Assembly (NCBI GenBank): GCA_002358555.1
Contig: DEPC01000033.1
Location: 677 to 37,722, forward strand
DNA from: Hungatella sp. UBA3402
GTDB taxonomy: Bacteria > Bacillota > Clostridia > Lachnospirales > Lachnospiraceae
Reading direction: 5' to 3'
Length of the DNA: 37,046 nt
The notes beneath the pieces are model-generated. The model did no database searches, had not been told where the DNA came from, and was given only the letters and a program-made list of their open reading frames with translations. Both the position numbers and the translations under genes were made by a program. Each line of letters starts with the position of its first letter. Position 1 is the stretch's first letter. Shown in pieces: positions 1-8,349 of this stretch.

Positions 1-390
1 ATTTGTATGCAATTTATTGTCTTTGTTTCGGTCACTGTTTTTGCAGTAGCATTTATTTTTGGTTCGCCATTGGTTCGTGTTTTTGCAGAAAAGGGAACTC
101 CTGTTTACGAAATTGCGCGAAACGGATTTTTGATTTTCCCATTCAGTTTTCTATTTTGTGGACTGAATATTTTTACCTCTGCCACATTTACTGCATTATC
201 AAACGGGAAGCTGTCAGCAATTTTGTCATTTCTGCGGACTTTTGGACTGATTACAGTGTCGTTGCTTACATTGCCTAATCTTTTGGGTGTAACGGGGGTA
301 TGGCTTGCAGTACCGATAGCAGAACTAATCACTATGATTGTAGCACTGGTTTTTCTTCATCAGAACAGAGAGAAGTATCATTACGCATAA
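1..390 (+). CDS. MATE family efflux transporter, C-terminal part (5' end outside window)
   Basis: The frame is open from the first base, so this is the last 129 codons of a longer gene. The fragment is very hydrophobic, with about three membrane segments (residues roughly 1-22, 40-60 and 75-115 of the fragment). A segment resembling TALSNGKLSAILSFLRTF followed by GVWLAVPIAEL is typical of the C-terminal bundle of MATE multidrug/cation antiporters (NorM/DinF type), which exchange Na+ or H+ for organic cations at the cytoplasmic membrane. It ends in a short basic tail. A strong intrinsic terminator starts 90 nt downstream, so it is probably the last gene of its transcript. The substrate cannot be predicted. 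The family call is from remembered sequence pattern, fairly sure. Confidence 0.8.
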   Translation: MCMQFIVFVSVTVFAVAFIFGSPLVRVFAEKGTPVYEIARNGFLIFPFSFLFCGLNIFTSATFTALSNGKLSAILSFLRTFGLITVSLLTLPNLLGVTGVWLAVPIAELITMIVALVFLHQNREKYHYA

Positions 391-480
391 AAAGAAAATT
401 TTCATGCCGTCCGGCGGTTAATAAAAAAACCGTTGTGTGGCGGCAAAATCATCATGCGCCAAAACAGAATACAAGCGGCT

Positions 481-520
481 AAACGGCGGTTTTGAAATAA
501 CAATCAAAACCGCCGTTTTT
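481..520 (+). terminator. Intrinsic terminator downstream of the MATE gene
   Basis: A perfect 15-bp inverted repeat, AAACGGCGGTTTTGA at 481-495 and its complement at 504-518, is separated by an 8-nt loop and runs into a T tract. The A-rich 5' arm means it can also terminate leftward transcription. It sits between the MATE gene and the GH31 remnant. Confidence 0.88.
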
Positions 521-543
521 ATGTGGCAGGAAAGTTTTCATAG

Positions 544-1020
544 ATATGGCGGTATTGTGAGGTACTGCATATGCATGGAGACCATGGGCCTTATAATATT
601 CCGGCATTAGATGACAGAAATTGGGGTGGAGGATATCTTCATACTGGCCAGCCCAATGAACTTTGGAGCTATGGAGAAGATAATTATGCAATTATGAAAA
701 AATATTATGAAGTTCGTGTTTCTATGCATGATTATATTAAAAAATTATATGAGGAAGCTCACCTTAATGGCTCTCCCCTGCTTCGTACTATGTTTTATGA
801 ATTCCCTGATGACAGTAAATGCTGGGAATTGCAGGATCAATATATGTTTGGTGATAAATATCTGGTAGCACCGATTCTGCATCTGAATGAGTTTAGCCGT
901 GATATATATTTGCCAGAAGGAAAATGGAGATTGACTTCAACAGGAAAACTGTATGAGGGAAGTTGCGTGGTGAATGTAGAGGTGCCGATTGACTATATGC
1001 CTGTTTTTGAGAAACAGTAG
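544..1020 (+). pseudogene. GH31 alpha-glycosidase C-terminal remnant
   Basis: The encoded segment (HMHGDHGPYNIPALDDR, then LHTGQPNELWSYGEDN and SPLLRTMFYEFPDD) matches the end of the glycoside hydrolase family 31 catalytic barrel and the following beta domains, as in alpha-xylosidases and alpha-glucosidases. Full GH31 enzymes are about 650-800 residues; only about 150 remain. The Asp nucleophile and the acid/base Asp, which lie before the HGD motif, are absent. GH31-like sequence can be followed back to about 544, where an in-frame TAG at 541-543 and then the upstream terminator region replace it. The ATG at 571 has no convincing ribosome binding site. I read this as a deletion remnant, not an active enzyme. 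Confidence 0.75.
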
Positions 1021-1255
1021 ATTGTTGTGCTAGTTAAATTTGCAGCAAAAAGTAACGCACGAAAGAAAGCTGGCAGTTTTAAAGAAACATAGCTGCCAAT
1101 CAGAGTTTGCTTGCTTTTTTAGAAGGAATTTTTGCGGAATGTCTCACAACCAGTTAATTTAAGTGTCACTAAACATCCTGAAAATGCAAGTCTAACGGGA
1201 ATAAGTATCTTTTTAGTAGAGACAGTTAAAATATGTTGAAAGAATCTGAGTACAA

Positions 1256-1486
1256 TTATTCATCAAACTCTACAATAACATAATATCCTCGGTCTGTATG
1301 TTTTATCTCTTTTATAATGCCATAAGTAGATTTGAGACGGTCACGTCCTTTATAACAGCCAGACATCGCCACAGCCGGCTCAATAATATAACTGCATCCA
1401 CTGGCAGCTTCATGTTCTGTGATTTCAACCTCCTGACCAGTTTCAACCAGTCCTGGGCGTTCCATTTTAAATTCGATTTCTCTCAT
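1256..1486 (-). CDS. Small conserved-looking hypothetical protein (76 aa)
   Basis: Leftward ORF with an excellent ribosome binding site (AAAGGAG, 7 nt before the ATG). The product is acidic and soluble, with no signal peptide or membrane segment, and has two Cys (positions about 31 and 44). It has the look of a small beta-rich domain: KVEITEHEA-type strands, a central YIIEPAVAMSGCYKGRDRLKS segment and a final YYVIVEFDE strand. I do not recognise a named family, and no neighbour indicates a function: the remnant on one side is unrelated and about 390 nt of non-coding DNA lies on the other. Real gene is likely because of the ribosome binding site and balanced composition. Confidence 0.65.
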   Translation of the reverse strand: MREIEFKMERPGLVETGQEVEITEHEAASGCSYIIEPAVAMSGCYKGRDRLKSTYGIIKEIKHTDRGYYVIVEFDE

Positions 1487-1879
1487 AATAACTCCTTTAT
1501 CTATTATTACAGATGAGATTTAAGGAATGTTCCTTATTTTTTTAAGAGCAATCATTGCAGTATATTTGTTAGAACCTTCAGAATCTATGATTATCTTACT
1601 AGACCGACATTTCACCCATTCGCTGTAATACCAGCATAACCCAGTTGACTTATCTTGTAAGAGATATGTTAGGCAACAATCAGAAACTTATAAACTGCTG
1701 TATTATCATGAAGTTAGGGTTAAAAGACCATATATCATATGCTTGCATATCAATACATGGCTTTAGAACCCACAAAATATTTTTTAACCCTTACATTTTA
1801 TTATAAAAAGAAAAACAGCAGTTGTAAAGAAAGATTTTTATACAATGAAGGTCAATGGCAATGCTTTAGAGAACTTCAA
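1487..1879. other. Gene-free stretch with an imperfect palindrome
   Basis: About 390 nt without a supportable gene. A rightward 73-codon open frame across its end is Lys/Phe/Tyr-rich, runs into the MATE gene on the other strand and has no ribosome binding site. The most structured part is 1716-1791: AGGGTTAAAA at 1716-1725 is complementary to 1782-1791, and between them ATATGC at 1737-1742 is complementary to 1745-1750. It may contain the 3' end of the leftward MATE transcript or an inert remnant. Confidence 0.4.
1716..1791. repeat. Imperfect long inverted repeat (stem-loop)
   Basis: Outer arms of 10 bp (AGGGTTAAAA and TTTTAACCCT) enclose an imperfect inner palindrome centred near 1743, with CCATATAT- and ATACATGG-type arms around ATATGC-TT-GCATAT. 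It lies 90 nt beyond the leftward MATE stop codon. It is not a canonical terminator because no GC-rich stem with a T tract is seen. It could be a decayed mobile-element end. Confidence 0.45.
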
Positions 1880-3229
1880 TTATTTGGATTTCGGACTATT
1901 GACTTTTGTTGTCCATGGGCTATTACAATAAAAGAAAATAGATATCCCTGTGGCGATTGACCAACCGACAGGCCATGCGATCCAGATGCCAATCGTTTCC
2001 AAAGAAGTCTTTGAAAGGATAACTGCAAGAATAACACGAAGGATTAGGTCAACAAATGTGGCAGCCATAAATTTCTTCATATAGCCTGCACCACGCAAGA
2101 TTCCATCTGCAACAAGCTTGGCAGAAACCACAAAATAAAATGGTGATAGAATTTTCAAAAAGATAATGCCTGTATTCATGGCAGTTAATGTAGCATCTTC
2201 CATAAATAGCTTTAAAACTGTTGAGCCGGCAAAAAAGTAGAGAAGAAACAGGGGAAGACTGATAAACAATACCAATTTGATTCCAGCCTGAAATCCTGAT
2301 TTGATTCGTGACAGCTTTCCAGCTCCCATATTTTGGGCGGCATAATTGGAGATACCATTACCTATTGTGGTAAATGATGTAATCACCAGATTATTTAACT
2401 TGACAGCAGCAGAATAGCCAGCCATTACTGCAGCTCCAAAGCCATTGATGACTCCTTGAATCACAATATTTCCAACAGAAATAAAGCTCTGCTGTAGGAT
2501 AGAAGGAATTGCAATGACCAAAATATTTTTTAAGATATCCCAATCAAATAGAGGAACCTTTTTTTGAAGCTTAATCTTGTTTAGGCGCCTCCAAACTGCA
2601 AGGACAGCCAGAATACAGCTTACTCCCTGGCATAAAAAGGTTGCCCAGGCGACACCTGCTACTCCCATATTAAATGATTGTACAAACAAAATATCCACAG
2701 CAATATTGGCAGTAGAAGATACTGCTAAAAAATAAAATGGTGTCTTGGAATCACCTAGAGCAGAAAAGATGCCTGTTGAGATATTATAAAAAAATACAAA
2801 AGGAAGACCCCATACATAGATATCAAGGTATTTCTTAGAGTCCGAAAATACTTCCTCTGGAGTGTGGATTATATGAAGTAATTGACCGCAGCAGGCAATA
2901 CCAAAGAGCATCAATCCTGCACAGAGTATGGCGCTGAAGATACAGGCTGTTGTCACTGCTGTTTTCATTTTTCCATAATCCTTTGCTCCAAACAATGTGG
3001 AAACAACAACAGAGCATCCCATATTACAGCCAAAGGCAAAAGCAATAAAAATCAATGTGATTTCGTAGCTGTTGCCCACAGCAGCCAGAGCATTTTCACC
3101 AATAAATTTGCCTGCCACTAGGCTATCTGCAATATTATAAAGCTGTTGAAAAATAATACTGCCAAATAGTGGAAGACAGAAGTTCCACAATACAGTTTCT
3201 GGTTTTCCTACCGTTAAATCCTTATTCAT
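1880..3229 (-). CDS. MATE family efflux transporter
   Basis: A 449-residue integral membrane protein, the usual MATE length, with about 12 hydrophobic segments in two six-helix halves. The start (TVGKPETVLWNFCLPLF, then QQLYNIADSLVAGKFIGENALAAVG) is the standard first-helix pattern of the family, and the second half repeats it (AIPSILQQSFISVGNIVIQG). The family exports cationic drugs and metabolites in exchange for Na+ or H+; the substrate here is unknown. The ATG at 3229 has AGAAAGGA upstream and overlaps the stop of a 28-codon ORF (3222-3308), suggesting translational coupling. A LysR regulator is transcribed divergently and is the obvious candidate regulator. The last dozen residues are unlike the usual ending and may be variable. 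Confidence 0.9.
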   Translation of the reverse strand: MNKDLTVGKPETVLWNFCLPLFGSIIFQQLYNIADSLVAGKFIGENALAAVGNSYEITLIFIAFAFGCNMGCSVVVSTLFGAKDYGKMKTAVTTACIFSAILCAGLMLFGIACCGQLLHIIHTPEEVFSDSKKYLDIYVWGLPFVFFYNISTGIFSALGDSKTPFYFLAVSSTANIAVDILFVQSFNMGVAGVAWATFLCQGVSCILAVLAVWRRLNKIKLQKKVPLFDWDILKNILVIAIPSILQQSFISVGNIVIQGVINGFGAAVMAGYSAAVKLNNLVITSFTTIGNGISNYAAQNMGAGKLSRIKSGFQAGIKLVLFISLPLFLLYFFAGSTVLKLFMEDATLTAMNTGIIFLKILSPFYFVVSAKLVADGILRGAGYMKKFMAATFVDLILRVILAVILSKTSLETIGIWIAWPVGWSIATGISIFFYCNSPWTTKVNSPKSK

Positions 3230-3308
3230 GAGATTTTTTCCTTTCTATCCTTTTCTTTTTAGGCAATTGCGAAACTCTGAAAGCCGCATAAATACGGGAT
3301 TTTTTCAT
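3222..3308 (-). CDS. Basic 28-aa upstream ORF coupled to the MATE gene
   Basis: On the leftward strand an ATG at 3308-3306 preceded by GGAG opens a 28-codon frame that starts MKKSRIYAAFRVSQLP and ends in a Lys/Arg-rich tail. Its TAA (3224-3222) overlaps the MATE ATG (3229) in the arrangement ATGAATAA, so ribosomes finishing it are positioned to start the transporter. An in-frame ATG seven codons earlier is an alternative start. It may be a leader peptide or only a coupling device; no homologue comes to mind. Confidence 0.45.
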   Translation of the reverse strand: MKKSRIYAAFRVSQLPKKKRIERKKSHE

Positions 3309-3338
3309 ATCTGCTTTTCTCCTCACCATAATTAGGTG

Positions 3339-3395
3339 TTTTGTACAAAAATAGAATTCCAATATAGATTATTAACGCCTGTTTTTATACAAAAC
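3339..3395. promoter_or_regulatory. Candidate LysR operators between MATE and lysR
   Basis: The divergent spacer holds a perfect 12-bp palindrome TTTTGTACAAAA at 3339-3350 and, 31 bp further on, GTTTT-N5-AAAAC at 3381-3395; both share an (A/G)TACAAAA core. Paired dyads between a LysR gene and its divergent target are the usual arrangement for this regulator family. The role is inferred from position and symmetry only. Confidence 0.45.
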
Positions 3396-3437
3396 TTATA
3401 AATTATGCGCTATAACTTTCGCAATCACCTACTTCTC

Positions 3438-3466
3438 TTTTTATCTCTTCGGAAATGTATTATAAT
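3438..3466 (+). promoter_or_regulatory. Probable promoter of the LysR gene
   Basis: A perfect TATAAT at 3461-3466 with a weak TTTTTA -35 17 bp upstream. This would give a leader of about 50 nt before the ATG at 3523. Confidence 0.45.
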
Positions 3467-3522
3467 ACCAGTAAGCAAATATAAAAAATACATATAATAC
3501 ATTGGAGATATATAAAAAATAT

Positions 3523-4434
3523 ATGGATATCAATTTTGAATACTATAAAATATTTTACTATGTTGCGAAATATCGGAATATCACAAAGGCAGCAGCGGCA
3601 TTGGGGAGAAATCAGCCCAATATTACAAGAATCATGAAATTATTGGAGGCACAGCTAAACTGCAAACTATTTGTGCGTGAGGCAAGGGGAGTAAGTTTAA
3701 CAGAAGAAGGGGAAAAACTATATTCCCATGTGGAGATTGCATATAAATATTTGCTGAATGCAGAGGAGGAACTGCGTTGTCATGAGACAGAAGAAACAGG
3801 AACTGTAGAAATAGGAGCTACAGAAACAGCATTACATATCTTTCTTCTTGATGCAATGAAAACGTTTAAGGAAAAATATCCCAAAATTCGGATTAAAATT
3901 CACAATCATACCACTCCAGAGCTTGTGAAGCTTCTTGTCAGCGGAATATTGGATTTTGCTCTTATTACCACTCCCTTTGAATCCAGGAAATCCTTTCAGA
4001 GACAGGAATTGTTCGTATTTCAGGAGATTCTTGCTGGAGGAATACAGTATTCTCATCTATGCAACAAAAAGATAGAATTGGGCAGCCTCGAAACGTATCC
4101 CTGGATTGGCCTTGGAAGAGGCACAGCCACATATGAGTTATATAAAAGATTTTTTTTGGAACATAAGGTAGATATAGAGCTTGATATGGAGGTAGCTACC
4201 TCTGACCTGATGATACCCCTTATCCAAAATAACCTTGGTATTGGGTTTGTACCTCAGCCAGTGGCAGTACCACTTTTAGATAATAAGCAGTTAGTACAGT
4301 TGGAGCTTGAAAATCAGACCCCCATGCGATCTATTGAGGCGGTTTATGATAAAGAGAGAGGAAAAAGTAGGGCAGCAGATAATTTTTATAAATATTTGAT
4401 AAGTTGGATGGCTGAGGGAAAGAGGGGATTATAA
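3523..4434 (+). CDS. LysR-family transcriptional regulator
   Basis: 303 residues, the normal LysR length. Residues 1-60 form the winged helix-turn-helix (MDINFEYYKIFYYVAKYRN, ITKAAAALGRNQPNITRIM, CKLFVREARGVSLTEEG), and residues about 90-300 form the periplasmic-binding-like effector domain. I chose the ATG at 3523 because family members usually begin at this MDI-like sequence; a TTG seven codons earlier (3502) is in frame but has no ribosome binding site, while GGAG at 3504-3507 lies a rather long 15 nt before the ATG. It is divergent from the MATE gene, with palindromes in the shared spacer, so it probably controls that exporter and itself in response to a small ligand. The ligand is not predictable. 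Confidence 0.9.
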   Translation: MDINFEYYKIFYYVAKYRNITKAAAALGRNQPNITRIMKLLEAQLNCKLFVREARGVSLTEEGEKLYSHVEIAYKYLLNAEEELRCHETEETGTVEIGATETALHIFLLDAMKTFKEKYPKIRIKIHNHTTPELVKLLVSGILDFALITTPFESRKSFQRQELFVFQEILAGGIQYSHLCNKKIELGSLETYPWIGLGRGTATYELYKRFFLEHKVDIELDMEVATSDLMIPLIQNNLGIGFVPQPVAVPLLDNKQLVQLELENQTPMRSIEAVYDKERGKSRAADNFYKYLISWMAEGKRGL

Positions 4435-4565
4435 TTTTATTTGTTGGGGTGGTTAATCTGCTGCCTTTTTATACAAAATTTTATAGATTTAGGAAAATAA
4501 ACACAAAATAAACACAATTCCTTGATAAAGTAGATCTCAAATTAGTTGACCATTTCAGACCATAT

Positions 4566-4593
4566 TTGAAAATTGTTTTTTGTCAAATATTAT
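4566..4593 (+). promoter_or_regulatory. Promoter of the SLH / ABC exporter cluster
   Basis: TTGAAA at 4566-4571 and TATTAT at 4588-4593 with a 16-bp spacer lie 44 nt before the ATG at 4637. No other promoter-like pair is evident before the next genes, so this may serve the whole cluster to 11077. Confidence 0.5.
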
Positions 4594-4636
4594 GGTTAAT
4601 TATAACGAAAATATAAAATCCAGGAGGAGTTGGCAT

Positions 4637-5731
4637 ATGAGGGGATATCAAGTGACCGCTTGTGTAATGGCAGCTATGGTTTTAGCGGCAGGGCTGCCCT
4701 TTCCAGCAGAGGCATCAGAAAACTATGAACTGAGAAAGCGAGTAATCCGACTAACTGGGATTATGAGTACTACCAGAGATAATATTGAGGTAACGAGAGG
4801 GGAATATGCCCAGATGCTGGTGAATGCCAGTCCTTATCGCTCCTCTGCTCTTAAGACTAGCTCCACAGCAGTATTTTCTGATGTAGCAGCAGACAATCAA
4901 TATGCATCGGCAGTGAAAATTGCTTCAGAAAATGGATGGCTTAGCGGCTATCTGGGAGGGAGCTTTCGGCCAGATCAGCAGATTACCTTGCAGGAGGCTG
5001 TCAAAGGGATTTTAGCGCTTTTGGGTTATACAGACCAAGATTTTTCAGGAGACCAGATTAATGGAAGATGGGCACAATATAATTATCTGGAGCTGAACGA
5101 AAATATTTCCAAAGAGCCTTCAGAGATTTTGACTAAGAGAGATTGTATCAATCTATTTTATAATCTTTTATGTACAGAGACAACGAGTGGAAAGGCATAT
5201 TGCACAACTTTGGGATATGAACTTTCTGGTGATGGGGAGGTAAATCCTCTGACTATCGCTGATAATGAGTTAAAAGGCCCCAAGGTGGTGATGAAAAATC
5301 ACCGGATGGATGATTATGTGCCGTTTGATTTAAGCGAAGCCTCTTTCTATTTGGATGGGGAGATGGCTTCTTTAGAGGCTGTAAAGCAGGCTAAGGAATA
5401 TGGATTTATTGTAATTTATTATAATGTGAGCAGTAAGACAATCTGGGCCTACCGCACAGAAAGGACAGCAGAAAATCCAAACAACAACAGAGCAGTTGTC
5501 AATGGAGAAATTTCAGGAATTTTTTACAGTTCCAGCAATGTCATGACCCCAAGTACTGTGATGTTGGAGGGAGACAACAGAGAATTTAATCTGAAGGATT
5601 CTGATGTACAATTTGGATTTTCTATCTATGGAGATATGCAGGTTGGGGACCAGGTAATTCTAATCTGTGAAGTAACAAGAAATAGTGATGGTGATATGTC
5701 TTATACAGTAATCGATTATCTAGAGTATTAA
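4637..5731 (+). CDS. Secreted S-layer-homology (SLH) domain protein
   Basis: 364 residues from the ATG at 4637, chosen because AGGAGGAG lies 7 nt upstream; the longer frame to a TTG at 4580 has no such site. Residues 1-26 are a signal peptide ending PAEASE. Residues about 45-185 contain SLH-type repeats: AVFSDVAADNQYASAVKIASENGWLSGY-like and FRPDQQITLQEAVKGILALLGY-like blocks, which anchor proteins to cell-wall polymers. The rest (about 190-364) is beta-rich and unassigned. It is followed after 13 nt by a membrane-fusion adaptor gene, so it probably works at the cell surface with the ABC system encoded next; SLH proteins next to MacA-like adaptors are common in clostridia. The partner role is inference. 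Confidence 0.8.
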   Translation: MRGYQVTACVMAAMVLAAGLPFPAEASENYELRKRVIRLTGIMSTTRDNIEVTRGEYAQMLVNASPYRSSALKTSSTAVFSDVAADNQYASAVKIASENGWLSGYLGGSFRPDQQITLQEAVKGILALLGYTDQDFSGDQINGRWAQYNYLELNENISKEPSEILTKRDCINLFYNLLCTETTSGKAYCTTLGYELSGDGEVNPLTIADNELKGPKVVMKNHRMDDYVPFDLSEASFYLDGEMASLEAVKQAKEYGFIVIYYNVSSKTIWAYRTERTAENPNNNRAVVNGEISGIFYSSSNVMTPSTVMLEGDNREFNLKDSDVQFGFSIYGDMQVGDQVILICEVTRNSDGDMSYTVIDYLEY

Positions 5732-5744
5732 GAGGGCAGAAACC

Positions 5745-7631
5745 ATGACAGATAGGAACGATAAAATAAAAATGCAGAAGGAGCCTGAATCCAGGACAAA
5801 AGAGAAGGAGATATTGGAAGAAAAGAAATATGAAACAGGAAATTTGGAATATAGAGAAAAGGCAGATATTATCCCAAAAACAGAGGAAGAATCCGCTTCT
5901 TTAACTGTCCAGGATAATCACAGAAAACGGCAGAAAAAAAAGGGGAAACGTAACGGAAAGAAAAAAGTAGTAAGGGTTATTGGATTTGTTGCAATGGCAG
6001 CTTTGGCTGCTGCAGGGGTTATGTATGTTAAGGGTCAAACTGTAAGGACAGACGGGGAGGTTTCTGCTCAACGGACAACTTCTGTTCAGCGCATGAGTAT
6101 CACTTCTTCTCTCTCGTCGTCAGGAACCTTATCTCCAAAAGATACATATAGTATCACTTCTCTAGTGTCAGGAGATGTGGTATCAGCAGAATTTGAAGAG
6201 GGAGATCAGGTGTCAGAGGGACAGATTCTTTATGCAATAGATGCATCTTCCATGGAAACCGAACTGAATTCAGCTCAAAATTCTGTGGAGAGGGCTCAAA
6301 ATTCCTATGATCTGGCTATGGAGGAGTATAACCAGGTACTCAGCGATTATAGTGGCAATACTTATAAATCCACAGAAACTGGATATATTAAGACTCTCTA
6401 TGTAAAAGCTGGCGATAAAGTCAGTGGGGGAACAAAACTGACAGATATTTACAATGACCAAGTAATGAAGTTGAAAATTCCATTTTTAAGTACAGATGCA
6501 CTCTATATTAGTGTAGGCAATGAAGCTGTACTCGCTATGTCTGACACTGGAGAACAGATTGGAGGCATTGTGACAGCAATAAGCAATATGGAGGGAACCT
6601 TAACTGGAGGACGGTTGGTAAGATATGTAACGATTGAAGTGGCAAATCCTGGAGGACTTACCTCAGAAACTTGGGCAACTGCACAGATAGGAGAATTTTT
6701 ATGTGCCCAAGAAAGCTGTTTTGAGCCTGCCTTAGATACTGTTATGAGTGCAGATATCTCCTCAGCAGTAGAGATTTCCTCTATGGCAGTGAATGAAGGG
6801 GATTATGTGAGCAAAGGCAGCCCATTTTTTGTCATGACAGACAAGACAGCAGAAAATTTGATGCGAGGATATAAAAACTCTATGGACCAAGCTCAAGAAA
6901 ACTTAGAATCGGCACAGAACAAGCTTGAGAATGCTCAAAATTCCTATGAAAATTATACCATTACAGCTCCTATTTCAGGCACAGTCATTACAAAGAATAC
7001 GAAAGTTGGTGATAAAATCAGTGCAAATGGAAATGCTGCCACAACCTTAGCAGTTATCTACGATTTATCCCAACTGACATTTGAGATGTCTGTAGATGAA
7101 TTGGATGTACAAAATGTGAAGGTGGGACAGACCGTGGAGATTTCGGCAGATGCTTTTGAAGGCCAGGTATTTTCTGGAACTGTGACCAATGTAAGTCTTG
7201 CAAGTTCCTACTCTAATGGTGTGACCAATTACCCAGTGACAGTTACCTTAGATGAAGTAGGTGATTTGTTGCCAGGTATGAATGTGGATGGCAATATCAT
7301 TCTCAGTCAGGCAGAGGATGTTCTGGTAGTGCCTGTGGACTGTCTCATGAGAGGCAATCGAGTGTATGTAAAAGATGATTCGGTTACAGAAGTGCAAGGG
7401 TCAGTTCCAGCAGGCTTTCGAGCTGTAGAGGTAGAAACAGGGCTTATGAATGATGACTATGTGGAGATTGTAAGCGGACTTTCCGAAGGGGACGAAATTT
7501 ATGTTTCGGAATCTTCTACAACGAATGGAATTCCGATGATGCCTGGCATGAATGGTTCTGGCGGCATGCAGGGAGACCCTGGAAATCAAAACAGACGCAA
7601 TAATGGAGGTGGTCCTGGTGGTCGTCCATAA
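5745..7631 (+). CDS. HlyD/MacA-like membrane-fusion (efflux adaptor) protein
   Basis: 628 residues. A charged cytoplasmic N-terminus of about 72 residues, ending in a KRQKKKGKRNGKKK block, precedes one membrane segment (about 75-96). Outside follow a biotinyl-lipoyl-like half motif (SLVSGDVVSAEFEEGDQV), a coiled-coil hairpin region, and a second lipoyl half (ITAPISGTVITKNTKVGD) with a beta-barrel part (VPVDCLMRGNRVYVKD). A Gly/Asn/Met-rich tail ends the protein. It is longer than typical MacA (about 370) because it has two separate lipoyl/coil units and a long cytoplasmic head. In Gram-positives such adaptors pair with MacB-like ABC exporters, which are encoded immediately downstream. The ATG at 5745 has GAGGG upstream. 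Substrate unknown. Confidence 0.85.
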   Translation: MTDRNDKIKMQKEPESRTKEKEILEEKKYETGNLEYREKADIIPKTEEESASLTVQDNHRKRQKKKGKRNGKKKVVRVIGFVAMAALAAAGVMYVKGQTVRTDGEVSAQRTTSVQRMSITSSLSSSGTLSPKDTYSITSLVSGDVVSAEFEEGDQVSEGQILYAIDASSMETELNSAQNSVERAQNSYDLAMEEYNQVLSDYSGNTYKSTETGYIKTLYVKAGDKVSGGTKLTDIYNDQVMKLKIPFLSTDALYISVGNEAVLAMSDTGEQIGGIVTAISNMEGTLTGGRLVRYVTIEVANPGGLTSETWATAQIGEFLCAQESCFEPALDTVMSADISSAVEISSMAVNEGDYVSKGSPFFVMTDKTAENLMRGYKNSMDQAQENLESAQNKLENAQNSYENYTITAPISGTVITKNTKVGDKISANGNAATTLAVIYDLSQLTFEMSVDELDVQNVKVGQTVEISADAFEGQVFSGTVTNVSLASSYSNGVTNYPVTVTLDEVGDLLPGMNVDGNIILSQAEDVLVVPVDCLMRGNRVYVKDDSVTEVQGSVPAGFRAVEVETGLMNDDYVEIVSGLSEGDEIYVSESSTTNGIPMMPGMNGSGGMQGDPGNQNRRNNGGGPGGRP

Positions 7632-7641
7632 GGCAGTTCCC

Positions 7642-8349
7642 ATGAAAAAACCTTTGATTGAGCTAAGAAATATTTACAAGATTTATCAGATGGGTTCTGA
7701 ACAAGTGCGGGCTAGTGACGGCGTGAATCTAAGCATCTGCAGAGGTGAATTTGTGGCAATCGTAGGCAAATCAGGCAGCGGAAAATCTACATTAATGAAT
7801 ATTATTGGAGCATTAGATGTACCAACAGAAGGGGAATATCTTCTGGGAGGTCAGGATACCAGCGAGATGGGGGATGACGAGCTGGCAAATATCCGCAACA
7901 AGATGATTGGATTTATTTTTCAACAGTATAATCTTCTTCCCAAATTAAATCTTCTGGAAAATGTAGAACTGCCCCTGCTTTATGCCGGAATGTCTACTGC
8001 AGAGCGAAGGGAACGGGCGATGAAGTCGTTAAAGCGGGTGGGATTGGAAGATAAATGGAAAAACCTGCCGAAACAATTATCTGGCGGTCAGCAACAGAGA
8101 GTGTCTATTGCAAGAGCTCTGGCAGGAAATCCCTCGCTGATTTTAGCTGATGAGCCCACAGGGGCTTTGGATTCCAAAACCAGCAGAGAGGTTTTAGATT
8201 TCCTAAAAGAGTTAAATGAAGAAGGAAATACGATTGTGATTATCACCCATGACAGTTCCATTGCCTTGGAAGCCAAACGGGTAGTGAGAATTCATGATGG
8301 AAAGATTAATTTTGACGGAGATGTGAACGAATATGCTGCAATCCTTTAA
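7642..8349 (+). CDS. ABC transporter ATP-binding protein (MacB/LolD type)
   Basis: 235 residues from the ATG at 7642 (AAGG upstream), 10 nt after the adaptor stop; an open frame extends back to 7552 inside the adaptor but adds unrelated residues. It has Walker A GKSGSGKST (42-50), a Q loop in FIFQQYNLLP, the ABC signature LSGGQ (146-150), Walker B LILADEP and a switch His in ITHD. This is the MacB/LolD/FtsE subfamily that powers substrate extrusion or mechanotransmission rather than import. Its last 17 nt overlap the permease start, so the two are translationally coupled. Confidence 0.93.
   Translation: MKKPLIELRNIYKIYQMGSEQVRASDGVNLSICRGEFVAIVGKSGSGKSTLMNIIGALDVPTEGEYLLGGQDTSEMGDDELANIRNKMIGFIFQQYNLLPKLNLLENVELPLLYAGMSTAERRERAMKSLKRVGLEDKWKNLPKQLSGGQQQRVSIARALAGNPSLILADEPTGALDSKTSREVLDFLKELNEEGNTIVIITHDSSIALEAKRVVRIHDGKINFDGDVNEYAAIL

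Noticed and set aside
1739..1960. Rightward 73-codon open frame in the 1487-1879 spacer
   Set aside because: No ribosome binding site, Lys/Phe/Tyr-rich composition, and its end overlaps the MATE gene on the other strand.
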